Origin: Flavobacteriales bacterium
GTDB taxonomy: Bacteria > Bacteroidota > Bacteroidia > Flavobacteriales > Flavobacteriaceae
Direction: 5' to 3'
NCBI GenBank assembly: GCA_004213645.1
Contig: SGZF01000008.1
Span: 1-42,892 of the forward strand
DNA: 42,892 nt
Shown: piece by piece, positions 1 through 8,612 of the stretch
Position numbering within the stretch: position 1 is the first letter of the stretch
Layout of the letters: each line of letters starts with the position of its first letter
Translations under genes and position numbers: made by a program
The notes under the pieces: model-generated
The model's input: the letters and a program-made list of their open reading frames with translations, nothing else
What the model was told of the DNA's origin: nothing
Database searches by the model: none

Positions 1-642
1 AAAATGTTATTAAAAGATGTAAAAATTAATGCATTTGTATCATCAGTTGGAGAAATTACATACGATTATCAAAACTCTAAAATTGATTTTGATAAAATCG
101 AGGATTCAATTGTCAGGTGTCCCGATGAGAAAAAATCAGATGAGATGATTAATTTAATTAAATCTATCAAGAAGAACGGAGATACAGTAGGAGGTGTAAT
201 TTCCTGTATTATTAGTGGTGTCCCTGTTGGACTGGGAGAGCCAGTGTTTAATAAATTACATGCTGAGCTTGGTAAAGCAATGTTATCAATAAATGCAGTT
301 AAAGGTTTTGAGTTTGGAAGCGGATTTAAGGGTTCTTCGATGAAAGGATCTGAGCATAATGATTCCTTTAAAGGAGATGGAACAACAAAAACCAATAGAT
401 CTGGAGGTATTCAAGGAGGAATATCAAATGGAATGGATATTTACTTTAATGTTGCATTTAAGCCAGTTTCGACTATTATGAGAGATCAAGATTCAATTGA
501 TAGCGATGGTAATGAAGTTAAAGTTAAAGGTAAGGGAAGACATGATCCATGCGTTGTGCCAAGAGCTGTTCCAATAGTTGAGGCTATGTCTGCTTTAGTA
601 TTGGCTGATTACCACTTATTAAATAGACTTTCAAAAATATAA
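1..642 (+). CDS. aroC: Chorismate synthase, C-terminal part (cut by window edge)
   Basis: Catalyses the last shikimate step, EPSP to chorismate, using reduced FMN. The reading frame is open to base 1 and no start is visible. About 213 residues remain of a family that is normally about 350. The ATG at base 4 lies inside the domain and is not the real start. Family blocks are clear: GDTVGGV followed by [20 protein letters not shown], then [13 protein letters not shown], and near the end [19 protein letters not shown], which belongs to the FMN/substrate site. It is followed after 2 bases by a symporter gene on the same strand. aroB lies 14 kb away, so the shikimate genes are scattered here. Confidence 0.95.
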   Translation, partial: KMLLKDVKINAFVSSVGEITYDYQNSKIDFDKIEDSIVRCPDEKKSDEMINLIKSIKKNGDTVGGVISCIISGVPVGLGEPVFNKLHAELGKAMLSINAVKGFEFGSGFKGSSMKGSEHNDSFKGDGTTKTNRSGGIQGGISNGMDIYFNVAFKPVSTIMRDQDSIDSDGNEVKVKGKGRHDPCVVPRAVPIVEAMSALVLADYHLLNRLSKI

Positions 643-644
643 TT

Positions 645-1922
645 ATGAAACTACACTGGAAGATTATCATAGGAATGGTTGCGGGTGTGATATTTGGACT
701 TTTAATGTCTCAAACATCATTTGGATCAGAACTTATAAGTGATTGGTTTAAACCCTTTGGTACAATCTTTATTAATCTTCTAAAATTAATTGCAATGCCT
801 TTAATATTGGCTTCATTGATTAAGGGTATATCTGATTTAAAAGATATATCTAAGCTATCCACTATCGGTACTAGGACATTGGGTGTGTACATTTGTACAA
901 CCGTTCTAGCTGTTATTATAGGACTAGTTTTAGTAAATATTGTCCAGCCTGGTAATACTATAACTGAGGAGACTAGGGTTGACCTAGTTCAAGAATATGA
1001 ACAAGGTGTCCTTGAAAAGCAACAGCAAGCTCAACAACAATCTGAAAGTGGACCTCTACAGCCGTTAGTTGATATAGTACCTTCCAATATTTTTGATGCA
1101 GCTACAAATAACAGAAACATGCTTCAGGTTATTTTCTTTGCTATCTTTTTTGGAATAGGTTTAATTCTTGTTGATCCAAAGATAGCAAGACCCGTAAAAG
1201 AATTTTTTGATGGATTGAATGCTGTAATTCTAAAGTTAATTGATCTAATTATGGAGTTTGCTCCATATGGAGTTTTTGCTTTACTTGCTACACTTGTAGT
1301 AGAGTCGCCAAGTATAGATTTATTTATTGCGCTTGGAATGTATTCCTTGACATTAATCATTGGATTAATCTTAATGATACTCGTGTATAATATAATTGTC
1401 AAACTAGTAACTAATACTAATCCAACCACATTTATGAAAGGTATTTCTGCTGCTCAGCTTCTGGGTTTTTCAACTAGTTCAAGTGCAGCTACTCTCCCTG
1501 TTACAATGAATTGTGCTGAGAATAATTTAGGAGTAGATAAAGAGATTTCTAGTTTTGTCTTGCCAATTGGTGCAACAATTAATATGGATGGAACAAGTGT
1601 TTATCAGGCAGTAGCTGCTGTATTTATTGCTCAAGCTTTTGGACTTGATTTAAGTTTAGGAGCTCAACTTGGAATTATAGTGACGGCCTCATTGGCTTCA
1701 ATTGGTGCTGCTGCAGTCCCTAGTGCTGGTATCGTTATGCTAGTTATAGTTCTTGGACAAGCTGGTATTCCAGAGGCTGGTCTTGCGCTTATTATTGCGG
1801 TTGATAGACCACTAGATATGTGTAGAACAATTGTAAATGTTACTGGTGATGCAGCTGTCTCAATGATTGTTGCTAAATCAGTCGGGAAGTTAAAGGATCC
1901 TAAAGATGTCGGTGAAAATTGA
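645..1922 (+). CDS. Dicarboxylate/amino acid:cation symporter (DAACS, SLC1 fold)
   Basis: Secondary transporter that takes up acidic amino acids or C4-dicarboxylates with Na+ or H+ across the inner membrane. At 425 residues it has the usual length and the SLC1 marks: hairpin 1 with the serine-rich STSSSAATLP, TM7 with NMDGT, hairpin 2 with SIGAAAVPSAG, and TM8 with DRPLDMCRTIVNVTGD. R394 sits where the substrate carboxylate-binding Arg of glutamate/aspartate transporters is found, and N398 where the cation/substrate Asn is. A glutamine-rich loop near residues 125-133 is variable in the family. The gene starts 2 bases after aroC and overlaps ung by 17 bases, so it is probably co-transcribed. 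Glutamate/aspartate is the likelier substrate, but C4 acids cannot be excluded. Confidence 0.92.
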   Translation: MKLHWKIIIGMVAGVIFGLLMSQTSFGSELISDWFKPFGTIFINLLKLIAMPLILASLIKGISDLKDISKLSTIGTRTLGVYICTTVLAVIIGLVLVNIVQPGNTITEETRVDLVQEYEQGVLEKQQQAQQQSESGPLQPLVDIVPSNIFDAATNNRNMLQVIFFAIFFGIGLILVDPKIARPVKEFFDGLNAVILKLIDLIMEFAPYGVFALLATLVVESPSIDLFIALGMYSLTLIIGLILMILVYNIIVKLVTNTNPTTFMKGISAAQLLGFSTSSSAATLPVTMNCAENNLGVDKEISSFVLPIGATINMDGTSVYQAVAAVFIAQAFGLDLSLGAQLGIIVTASLASIGAAAVPSAGIVMLVIVLGQAGIPEAGLALIIAVDRPLDMCRTIVNVTGDAAVSMIVAKSVGKLKDPKDVGEN

Positions 1923-2580
1923 TGAATCTTGGAAAAGACTTCTAGAGTCAGAGTTCAATTCAGAATATTTTAAAAAGCTAATTTCCTTTATAAAGGAAGA
2001 ATACTCTGTCTTCAAATGTTACCCTAAAGGCCCTGAGATATTTAATGCATTTGATTTTTGTCCAATTTATAATCTTAAAGTTGTCATTATAGGTCAAGAC
2101 CCATATCATGGGGTAAACCAAGCCAATGGTTTATGCTTCTCAGTAAATAAAGGGATTTCACATCCACCATCATTAATTAATATTTTCAAGGAGATTGAAG
2201 ATGATCTTAATTTTAAATTTGAGAATAGCAATGGAGATCTCTCAAAGTGGGCTAATCAAGGTGTTATGCTTTTAAACGCAACATTGACTGTTAGAGAAGG
2301 ATTTGCAGGAAGTCATCAAAATAGAGGGTGGGAAATATTTACTGATAAGGTAATTGAAATTATATCTAATGAAACAAATAATACTGTTTTTTTATTATGG
2401 GGATCATTTGCTAAGCAAAAAAGAAAATTGATTGATGCAAGTAAACATAATATACTAGAATCAGGTCATCCATCACCATTAAGTGCAAATAGAGGTTATT
2501 GGTTTGGCAATAAACATTTTAGTAAGTGTAATAAGTATTTAGATAGTTATGGAAAAAAGAAAATTGATTGGTCATTATGA
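1906..2580 (+). CDS. ung: Uracil-DNA glycosylase, family 1
   Basis: Removes uracil from DNA to start base-excision repair. The 224-residue protein has the complete family-1 set: water-activating GQDPYHG (D65), the uracil-binding stretch LLNATLTV (N124) and the minor-groove loop HPSPLSA (H188). The start ATG gives MSVKIDESWK, which matches where the family normally begins, even though it lies 17 bases inside the symporter gene. The overlap is therefore real rather than a start-calling error. Its TGA stop overlaps the ATG of the following E1 gene as ATGA, which suggests translational coupling in one operon. Confidence 0.97.
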   Translation: MSVKIDESWKRLLESEFNSEYFKKLISFIKEEYSVFKCYPKGPEIFNAFDFCPIYNLKVVIIGQDPYHGVNQANGLCFSVNKGISHPPSLINIFKEIEDDLNFKFENSNGDLSKWANQGVMLLNATLTVREGFAGSHQNRGWEIFTDKVIEIISNETNNTVFLLWGSFAKQKRKLIDASKHNILESGHPSPLSANRGYWFGNKHFSKCNKYLDSYGKKKIDWSL

Positions 2581-4556
2581 AGTTTGATGTAAACGGAATA
2601 GATAAAGATATTCTTATCAATTTATTTGAAAACATGTTGAAATCTAGAATGATAGAAGAAAAAATGATCATTCTATTAAGACAAGGTAAAGTTTCAAAAT
2701 GGTTTAGTGGAATTGGTCAAGAGGCTATATCAACTGGTGTTACAGAGGCTTTAGATAGTGATGAATATATTTTACCATTACACAGAAATCTTAGTGTTTT
2801 TACATCAAGAAAGGTTCCATTAGATAGACTCTTTGCTCAATGGCAAGGAAAAAATGAAGGATTCACTAAAGGGAGAGATAGAAGCTTTCATTTTGGGACA
2901 AATGAGCACAAAATTGTAGGAATGATTTCTCATTTAGGACCTCAAATGGGGGTAGCTTGTGGAATTGCCTTATCTAATAAATTAAAGAATAATAATAAGG
3001 TTACTGCAGTTTTTACTGGTGATGGAGGAACAAGTCAAGGAGATTTTCATGAAGCTCTAAATCTAGCCTCAACTTGGAGTCTCCCAGTAATATTTTGTAT
3101 TGAAAATAATGGGTATGGTTTAAGTACACCAGTAAAAGAGCAATATGCAATTGAAAATCTTGCTGATAGAGGTGATTCATATGGTATTGAATCTCATATA
3201 ATTGATGGAAATAATATAATTGATGTTTACAGTTGTGTTAAATCAGTTGTTGAAAATATGAGAAAAGACTCAAAGCCTGTTTTAATTGAGTTTAAGACAT
3301 TTAGAATTAAAGGTCATGAAGAGGCGAGTGGTCAAGCATATATTGACGAAAGTATAATAGAAAAATGGGCTAAAAAAGACCCTATATCTCATTTTGAATT
3401 GTTTTTATTGAAATCAAAATATCTATCAAAAAAAGAAATGGATGCTATCAATGCTTCTACTTCTAAAGAAATAGATCAAAACTGGAGTTCTGCTAACTCA
3501 TACAAAGAGGTTGATTTTAATATTGAAAATGAGTTAGGGGATGTTTATAAAGAACATAATGAAGGAAAATCAGAACCAAAAGATGAATCTTTAAGGGAAG
3601 TAAGGCTTGTAGATTCAATAAAGGACGGTATCTATGAATCAATGGAACAACATGATAACCTTGTGATTATGGGGCAGGATATTGCCGAATATGGGGGAGT
3701 ATTTAAGGTCACAGACGGTTTATTTGATAAATATGGAAAAAATAGAGTGTTAAATACTCCTTTATGCGAATCAGTAATATTATCATCAGCATATGGCTTA
3801 AGTGTTGGAGGCTATAAGTCTATCGTGGAGATGCAATTTGCAGACTTTGTTAGCTCTGGTTTTACTGCTGTGGTTAACCTTATAGCAAAGTCTAATTATA
3901 GGTGGTCTCAAAACTCTGATGTAGTAGTCAGAATGCCATGTGGAGGAGGAGTAGGGGCAGGACCATTTCATTCTCAAACAAATGAAGTATGGTTTACTAA
4001 GGTTCCTGGTTTAAAGGTTGTATACCCATCTCATCCATATGAGGCAAAGGGTTTACTAAATGCATCTATTGATGATCCTAACCCTGTAATGTATTTTGAA
4101 CATAAGTTTTTATACAGGACTGTATCTGAAGAAATACCATCATCTAGATACACATTAGAGCTAGGAAAAGGGAAAATTAGAAATATTGGCTCAAAAGTGA
4201 CTATTGTGAGTTATGGATTAGGTGTTCATTGGGCATTAGATCTATTGGATAATTATAAAAATCAAGAAATTGAAATTATTGATTTAAATACTCTTGTTCC
4301 TTGGGATAAAGAATTAGTTTTCAATTCAATAAAAAAAACAGGTAAAGTATTACTTTTAAGTGAAGATACTCTTTTTAACAGCTATTTAGGAGAGATTTCA
4401 GCTGTAATTAATGAAGAAATATTTGAACATTTAGATGCTCCTGTTATTAGAGTTGGATCTTTAGATACCCCAGTACCTTTTGCTAAAAATCTGGAAGAAG
4501 GATTTCAAGCAAGTTATAAATTAAAAGATAAGTTAGACTATCTGCTTAACTACTAA
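2577..4556 (+). CDS. Fused alpha/beta E1 of a 2-oxoacid dehydrogenase complex
   Basis: Thiamine-diphosphate-dependent decarboxylase subunit of a 2-oxoacid dehydrogenase, with alpha and beta chains joined in one 659-residue protein. The alpha half (about 1-320) carries the ThDP motif GDG (148-150) ending in NN (177-178). The beta half (from about 340) begins MGQDIAEYGGVFKVTDGL and includes the FADF and GPFHSQ blocks. An in-frame TTG lies three codons upstream, but the ATG that overlaps the ung stop is the more natural start. Family resemblance is closest to branched-chain 2-oxoacid dehydrogenase E1 of Bacteroidota; pyruvate is an alternative substrate. No E2 or E3 gene is in the window, so the complex is encoded at dispersed loci. 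Confidence 0.9.
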   Translation: MKFDVNGIDKDILINLFENMLKSRMIEEKMIILLRQGKVSKWFSGIGQEAISTGVTEALDSDEYILPLHRNLSVFTSRKVPLDRLFAQWQGKNEGFTKGRDRSFHFGTNEHKIVGMISHLGPQMGVACGIALSNKLKNNNKVTAVFTGDGGTSQGDFHEALNLASTWSLPVIFCIENNGYGLSTPVKEQYAIENLADRGDSYGIESHIIDGNNIIDVYSCVKSVVENMRKDSKPVLIEFKTFRIKGHEEASGQAYIDESIIEKWAKKDPISHFELFLLKSKYLSKKEMDAINASTSKEIDQNWSSANSYKEVDFNIENELGDVYKEHNEGKSEPKDESLREVRLVDSIKDGIYESMEQHDNLVIMGQDIAEYGGVFKVTDGLFDKYGKNRVLNTPLCESVILSSAYGLSVGGYKSIVEMQFADFVSSGFTAVVNLIAKSNYRWSQNSDVVVRMPCGGGVGAGPFHSQTNEVWFTKVPGLKVVYPSHPYEAKGLLNASIDDPNPVMYFEHKFLYRTVSEEIPSSRYTLELGKGKIRNIGSKVTIVSYGLGVHWALDLLDNYKNQEIEIIDLNTLVPWDKELVFNSIKKTGKVLLLSEDTLFNSYLGEISAVINEEIFEHLDAPVIRVGSLDTPVPFAKNLEEGFQASYKLKDKLDYLLNY

Positions 4557-5014
4557 TGATGGACTTTTCTAAATTAATTAATTCAATTCATTTGCTAGAT
4601 AAAGATAATGATCCTAAATGGGGGAGAATGAGCTCCTCAATGATGCTAAAACATTGTTCTGCCTTCATCGATGTATATTTAAACAAGACAAAACTTAACC
4701 CTTTGATCTTTATCGTAGGATTTGTTTTTGGATTATTTCACAGACTCTATCTTAAGTATATAGTGAGATATAATGTAAAAAACTATATAAAGAATCTCCC
4801 AACACTTAAGGTTTTTAATACTTACCGATGTGAAAATCTTGATTTTGAATTTGAAAAAAATAAGTTGATAAGGGATTTAAAAGAAGTAGAATCCATTAAC
4901 AAGAGATACTTACTTAATAATTTTCACGGAATCGTTTCTAACAAGGCGTTTAAAAAGGTTGTCTATTTTCATACATCATATCATTTATATCAATTTGATG
5001 TATATAAAACCTAA
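4556..5014 (+). CDS. DUF1569 / DinB-like small protein
   Basis: A 152-residue protein whose N-terminal WGRMSSSMMLKH and C-terminal HTSYHLYQFDV resemble the WGxM...ML.H and H..HHLRQF blocks of DUF1569, a DinB-like four-helix family of unknown activity. A hydrophobic stretch at about residues 50-66 replaces part of the normal helical core, so it may sit at the membrane. The first ATG shares its A with the E1 stop (TAATG); a second ATG follows immediately. It is the last gene of the aroC-side cluster, and its stop overlaps that of mscL on the other strand. Family call is moderate and function unknown. Confidence 0.65.
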   Translation: MMDFSKLINSIHLLDKDNDPKWGRMSSSMMLKHCSAFIDVYLNKTKLNPLIFIVGFVFGLFHRLYLKYIVRYNVKNYIKNLPTLKVFNTYRCENLDFEFEKNKLIRDLKEVESINKRYLLNNFHGIVSNKAFKKVVYFHTSYHLYQFDVYKT

Positions 5015-5454
5015 TTTTTCTTTGTTAGATTTTTATTTAAATCTTTTAGTGAATCATTAATTTCTGTTAGAAGCTTTATGTTTCTTGGTGTTGAAACCTT
5101 ATTATTACTAGGATCTTCAGCTTGTACCTTTAATTTATTTAAAAATTTTATTACAATGAAAATTGTAAACGCTACTATCATAAAGTCTATAAAAGTTTCA
5201 ATAAAAAACCCATAGTTTATAGCTACTTCTTGATTAATTATATCACCTGAAGAGTTTATATCAGCCTCCCTTAGAATAATTTTTTTTGAATCTATATTCA
5301 ATCCATTTGAAAGCAAGGAGAGGGGAGGAAGAAGTATCTGCTTAACTAATACATCAATTACGGAGTTAAAAGATGCACCAATTATTATTCCAATTGCCAT
5401 TTCCATCATATTTCCTTTAACAGCAAATTCTTTAAATTCTTGTATTAATTTCAT
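5011..5454 (-). CDS. mscL: Large-conductance mechanosensitive channel
   Basis: Opens a wide pore under membrane tension to release solutes on sudden dilution. The 147-residue length and order fit MscL: amphipathic N-terminal helix (EFKEFAVKGN), TM1 with the Gly/Ala-rich AIGIIIGASFNSVIDVLV, a periplasmic loop of about 35 residues, TM2 (FIDFMIVAFTIFIVIKFLN), and a cytoplasmic C-terminal helix rich in Lys/Asn. It probably forms its own transcript. The 107 bases upstream separate it from the small gene at 5562 and show no clear promoter match. Its last codons overlap the convergent upstream gene. Confidence 0.95.
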   Translation of the reverse strand: MKLIQEFKEFAVKGNMMEMAIGIIIGASFNSVIDVLVKQILLPPLSLLSNGLNIDSKKIILREADINSSGDIINQEVAINYGFFIETFIDFMIVAFTIFIVIKFLNKLKVQAEDPSNNKVSTPRNIKLLTEINDSLKDLNKNLTKKN

Positions 5455-5561
5455 AGTTTAAGTTTAATAGAATTTAAAATTAAAAAAAAATAGCACTTAT
5501 TAAGATTTATTCTGGCCTTAAGTCCTGACCATTTAAAAGAAATAGGAGTAATAATAATTTA

Positions 5562-5687
5562 TTAGTAATCTCTATTTTCAAAGTCTTCATTTTCCTCTTT
5601 TATTATTTTACGTATAAGTAAATAAATGAGTGATACTATTATTACCAACCAAATAATAATACTAAAAATCATTTCTGAGTTATTCAT
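5562..5687 (-). CDS. Small single-pass membrane peptide (41 aa) downstream of YbjQ
   Basis: A 41-residue ORF whose ATG directly abuts the YbjQ stop codon (TAA then ATG, no gap), an arrangement typical of translational coupling. The product starts MNNSEM, has one hydrophobic helix at about residues 7-25 (rich in Ile, with one Trp), then a basic patch RKIIK and an acidic tail EENEDFENRDY. This inside-positive, acidic-tail layout suits a real tiny membrane protein with the tail in the cytoplasm. I recognise no family. What speaks for it is the perfect junction, the composition and its ending just before the spacer. What speaks against it is its small size in AT-rich DNA. Confidence 0.6.
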   Translation of the reverse strand: MNNSEMIFSIIIWLVIIVSLIYLLIRKIIKEENEDFENRDY

Positions 5688-6002
5688 TTAATCAAGTTTT
5701 ACTGCTGTTCCATAAGCCATTATTTCTGAGCAACCTTGCATAATCATTGAAGTAGTTATTCTAACATTGATAACAGCGTCAGCATCCATAGTTTTAGCAT
5801 TATCAATCATTCTACTGATAGCTTGTTCGCGAGCTTGAGCTTGAAGCCTAGTATACTCGCTAATTTCTCCACCGACAACATTTTTCAGACCTGCCCATAT
5901 ATCTCTTGCTACGTTTCTAGCTCTAACAGTATTTCCACGAGCAATTCCTAAAGTATTAGTTATTTTATGACCTTGAATTTCAGGGGTAGTAGATATAATC
6001 AT
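5688..6002 (-). CDS. YbjQ/UPF0145 family protein
   Basis: A 104-residue protein of the YbjQ (heavy-metal-binding domain, UPF0145) family. The family forms pentameric assemblies and its biological role is not settled. It begins MIISTT and ends with the block DADAVINVRITTSMIMQGCSEIMAYGTAV. An in-frame TTG two codons upstream would extend it, but the ATG giving MIISTT is where the family starts, and the TTG lies inside a TATATTTG promoter-like motif. Two such motifs stand within 20 bases of the start. The following 41-residue membrane peptide is coupled to it. No signal peptide or membrane segment is seen in this protein itself. Confidence 0.88.
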   Translation of the reverse strand: MIISTTPEIQGHKITNTLGIARGNTVRARNVARDIWAGLKNVVGGEISEYTRLQAQAREQAISRMIDNAKTMDADAVINVRITTSMIMQGCSEIMAYGTAVKLD

Positions 6003-6005
6003 ATT

Positions 6006-6021
6006 CAAATATACAAACTTA
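6006..6021 (-). promoter_or_regulatory. Tandem TAnnTTTG promoter motifs before YbjQ
   Basis: On the minus strand TAAGTTTG (6014-6021) is followed immediately by TATATTTG (6006-6013), both perfect matches to the Bacteroidota -7 element. The second ends only 3 bases before the ATG at 6002, so a transcript from it would be nearly leaderless. No TTG -33 box is evident at the usual distance. Confidence 0.45.
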
Positions 6022-6080
6022 GTTAAATATATTCTGTTTTACATAATATTAATTATAGGACAATTAAAGATTATACTTTA

Positions 6081-6114
6081 AAATAAAAAAGCCTCTTATA
6101 ATGACAGAGGCTTT
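6081..6114 (-). terminator. Intrinsic terminator after the SPFH gene
   Basis: A 9-bp perfect stem, AAAGCCTCT/AGAGGCTTT (6088-6096 with 6106-6114), with a 9-base loop. Read on the minus strand it is followed by a run of Ts (TTTTTTATTT). It lies about 30 bases after the stop of the SPFH gene and closes the lpxD-to-SPFH operon. It is the only convincing intrinsic terminator in the window. Confidence 0.9.
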
Positions 6115-6144
6115 AATTTATCTTAATTATTTATTAGAATCATA

Positions 6145-6960
6145 TTAGTTGTTACCAAGTATTATGGGTAATCCATTTTCACCAGATCCAACAACAATTA
6201 CCTTGGAATTTGGAGATTCAGCTAACTTGAGTGTAGCTTCAATACCTTTTTCTTGAAGAATTCTATCAGTCAATGAAGCACTTAGTATTCTGTTTGCTAT
6301 TGCTTTACCTTCAGCATCAATTCTTTGTCTTTCAGCTTCTTGTTCAGCTTTAACTAATCTAAACTCATATTCTAAAGCTTCTTGCTCTTGAACTAATTTT
6401 CTTTCAATACCTTCTTTAATAGCAGTTGGAAGAGTAACATCTCTAACAAGAACAGAGTTTAATTGAATATACTGACCTAAAACATCATCTCTAGTTTCAA
6501 TAAAAATCTCATTTTGTATTGCATCTCGTTTAGTTGAGTAAAGTTGTTCAGGAGTATATCTTCCTACAACACTTCTAGCTACAGCCCTTATATTAGGTAA
6601 TAGAACTGAATTTAAATAGTTTTCACCTTTGGTCTGATGAAGTAATCCTAAGTCGTTATAAACTGGTTGATATAAAACTGAAACATCGAGACTAATTTCA
6701 AGTCCATTTGAAGATAAAACTTGCATACTCTCAAGAACCTCTTGTTGCTTTACATTATATATAACAATTCTATTCCATGGTGCAATAATTTTAAAACCTT
6801 CACCTTTTGGTGGTTGATCAGTTACAACACCTCCTTGAAGTGTTCTAAAAAGAACCCCAGCCTCACCTGATCCAATATTAACAGATGATCTAGATATAAA
6901 TACAATTAGTAAAAGCGATAATAAAATAATAGGTAAACCTATGTTTGGTAAATTTTTCAT
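6145..6960 (-). CDS. Prohibitin-type SPFH membrane protein
   Basis: A 271-residue prohibitin-family protein. It has one N-terminal membrane segment (about residues 7-23), an SPFH/band-7 domain from about 30 to 185 (EAGVLFRTLQGGVV, then IRAVARSVVGRYTPEQLYSTKRDAI), and a charged coiled coil (about 185-225, LVQEQEALEYEFRLVKAEQEAERQR) of the kind that builds ring oligomers. Family members organise membrane patches and often associate with membrane proteases such as FtsH; that role is an inference here. It is the last gene of the lipid A/fatty-acid operon, 13 bases after fabG and just before the terminator. Confidence 0.88.
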   Translation of the reverse strand: MKNLPNIGLPIILLSLLLIVFISRSSVNIGSGEAGVLFRTLQGGVVTDQPPKGEGFKIIAPWNRIVIYNVKQQEVLESMQVLSSNGLEISLDVSVLYQPVYNDLGLLHQTKGENYLNSVLLPNIRAVARSVVGRYTPEQLYSTKRDAIQNEIFIETRDDVLGQYIQLNSVLVRDVTLPTAIKEGIERKLVQEQEALEYEFRLVKAEQEAERQRIDAEGKAIANRILSASLTDRILQEKGIEATLKLAESPNSKVIVVGSGENGLPIILGNN

Positions 6961-6973
6961 TTAAATTTAATTT

Positions 6974-7720
6974 TTAAGTTAACATTCCTCCATCTACGTG
7001 AAGAACTTGTCCGGTTATATAATTTGAAAGATCTGAGGCTAGAAAAACACATGCATTTCCAACATCACTTGGACTTCCACTTCTTTTGAGTGGAATACTT
7101 TCTTTCCAAGAGTTGATGACATCTTCAGAAAGAGAATCAGTCATATCGGTTTCAATAAATCCTGGGGCAATAACATTGCTCCTAATATTTCTTGAACCAA
7201 GTTCAAGAGCTACAGACTTAGAAAAGCCTATTATACCTGCTTTAGAAGCAGAATAGTTAGATTGTCCTGCATTTCCTTTAACACCAACTACAGAACTAAT
7301 ATTTATTATAGAACCACTTCTCTGTTTTAAGAATGTTCTAATTGAAGCTTTTGTTAAATTAAATACAGATGATAAGTTTGTGTTAATGACAGAATCAAAA
7401 TCCTCTTTATTCATTCTCATAAGAAGATTATCTTTTTTTATACCTGCATTATTAACTAGTATATCAATTTTTCCAAAATCTGAAATAACATTGTCAACTA
7501 GTTTTACAGAATCATCATAGTTGGAAGCATCACTTTTATATGATATTGACTTAATTCCAAGATCATTTAAATCAGAGACTAAATTTTCAGCTGATTCTTT
7601 AGAGTTATTGTAAGTAAATGCAACATTACAGCCATTTTCAGCGAAAGATTGACAAATAGCTCTACCTATACCCCTACTTCCACCAGTAACAACAGCAACC
7701 TTTGATTCAAGTAATTTCAT
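6974..7720 (-). CDS. fabG: 3-oxoacyl-[acyl-carrier-protein] reductase
   Basis: NADPH-dependent reduction of 3-oxoacyl-ACP in fatty-acid elongation. At 248 residues it is a classical short-chain dehydrogenase: cofactor loop TGGSRGIGR (12-20), NNAG (90-93), and the catalytic set N115, S143, Y156, K160, spaced as in the well-studied E. coli enzyme. The GNAGQSNYSASKAG block and a C-terminal ITGQVLHVDGGM are characteristic of FabG rather than sugar or alcohol dehydrogenases. Its start shares one base with the sucD stop. It lies in an operon with lipid A genes, consistent with supplying hydroxyacyl chains to both phospholipid and lipid A synthesis. Confidence 0.95.
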   Translation of the reverse strand: MKLLESKVAVVTGGSRGIGRAICQSFAENGCNVAFTYNNSKESAENLVSDLNDLGIKSISYKSDASNYDDSVKLVDNVISDFGKIDILVNNAGIKKDNLLMRMNKEDFDSVINTNLSSVFNLTKASIRTFLKQRSGSIINISSVVGVKGNAGQSNYSASKAGIIGFSKSVALELGSRNIRSNVIAPGFIETDMTDSLSEDVINSWKESIPLKRSGSPSDVGNACVFLASDLSNYITGQVLHVDGGMLT

Positions 7721-8592
7721 TAATTAAGTATTTCTTTTACAGTTTTACCGATATCTGCAGGAGAGTCTACTACATTTATTCCTGATTCTCGCATAATTCT
7801 TTTTTTTGCAGATGCAGTATCATCTTTTCCACCAATAATAGCTCCAGCATGGCCCATTTTTCTTCCTTTAGGAGCAGTTTCACCAGCAATAAATCCAACA
7901 ACAGGTTTTTTATTTCCATTATCTTTTACCCATCTAGCTGCATCTATTTCTAGCTTTCCTCCTATTTCCCCAATTAAAACAATAATATCAGTATTATCAT
8001 CGTCCATAAAAAGCTGAACGGAGTCCATTAATGTTGTTCCAATTATTGGATCACCCCCTACTCCTATTGCTGTAGAAATACCGTATCCAGATTTTACAAC
8101 TTGATCAGCAGCTTCGTAAGTAAGTGTGCCAGACTTAGAGACTATTCCAACATTTCCTTTTTTAAAAACAAATCCTGGCATAATTCCAATTTTAGCTTCT
8201 TCAGGTGTAATTATTCCTGGACAATTTGGACCAATAAGTCTGATATTTTTACCACTTATATATGAAATTACTTTAGTCATATCATTTACTGGTATACCCT
8301 CGGTTATAGCAACTATAGTCTCTATGCTAGATTCAGCAGCTTCCATTATAGCATCTGCTGCGAACATTGGAGGTACAAATATTATAGATGTATTTATTTG
8401 CTCAGTTATGAGTGCTTCAGCAACACTATTATAAACAGGTTTTTCAAGATGTTTTGTGCCACCTTTTCCAGGAGTTACTCCACAAACTATATTTGTTCCA
8501 TAATCAATCATTTGTTGAGAATGAAAAGTACCTTCACTCCCTGTAAATCCTTGAACTAAAACTTTAGAGTTTTTGTTAACTATTATACTCAT
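7720..8592 (-). CDS. sucD: Succinyl-CoA ligase, alpha subunit
   Basis: Alpha subunit of the TCA-cycle enzyme that converts succinyl-CoA to succinate with ATP or GTP formation. The 290 residues include the CoA-binding N-terminal fold (VLVQGFTGSEGTFH, GVTPGKGG), the GPNCPGIITPEE block, and the phosphorylated histidine in GHAGAIIGG (H248). The beta-subunit gene sucC is not next to it, which is common in Bacteroidota. It sits between efp (20-base gap) and fabG (1-base overlap), so a central metabolic gene is embedded in a lipid/envelope operon. Confidence 0.97.
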   Translation of the reverse strand: MSIIVNKNSKVLVQGFTGSEGTFHSQQMIDYGTNIVCGVTPGKGGTKHLEKPVYNSVAEALITEQINTSIIFVPPMFAADAIMEAAESSIETIVAITEGIPVNDMTKVISYISGKNIRLIGPNCPGIITPEEAKIGIMPGFVFKKGNVGIVSKSGTLTYEAADQVVKSGYGISTAIGVGGDPIIGTTLMDSVQLFMDDDNTDIIVLIGEIGGKLEIDAARWVKDNGNKKPVVGFIAGETAPKGRKMGHAGAIIGGKDDTASAKKRIMRESGINVVDSPADIGKTVKEILN

Positions 8593-8612
8593 TAGTATAC
8601 TTTATGACAAAT

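Noticed and set aside
5455-5561. Possible small RNA or terminator upstream of mscL
   Set aside because: Only weak dyads (such as GGCC/CCTGACC-like pairing) and A-runs are seen; no stem longer than a few pairs with a T-run.
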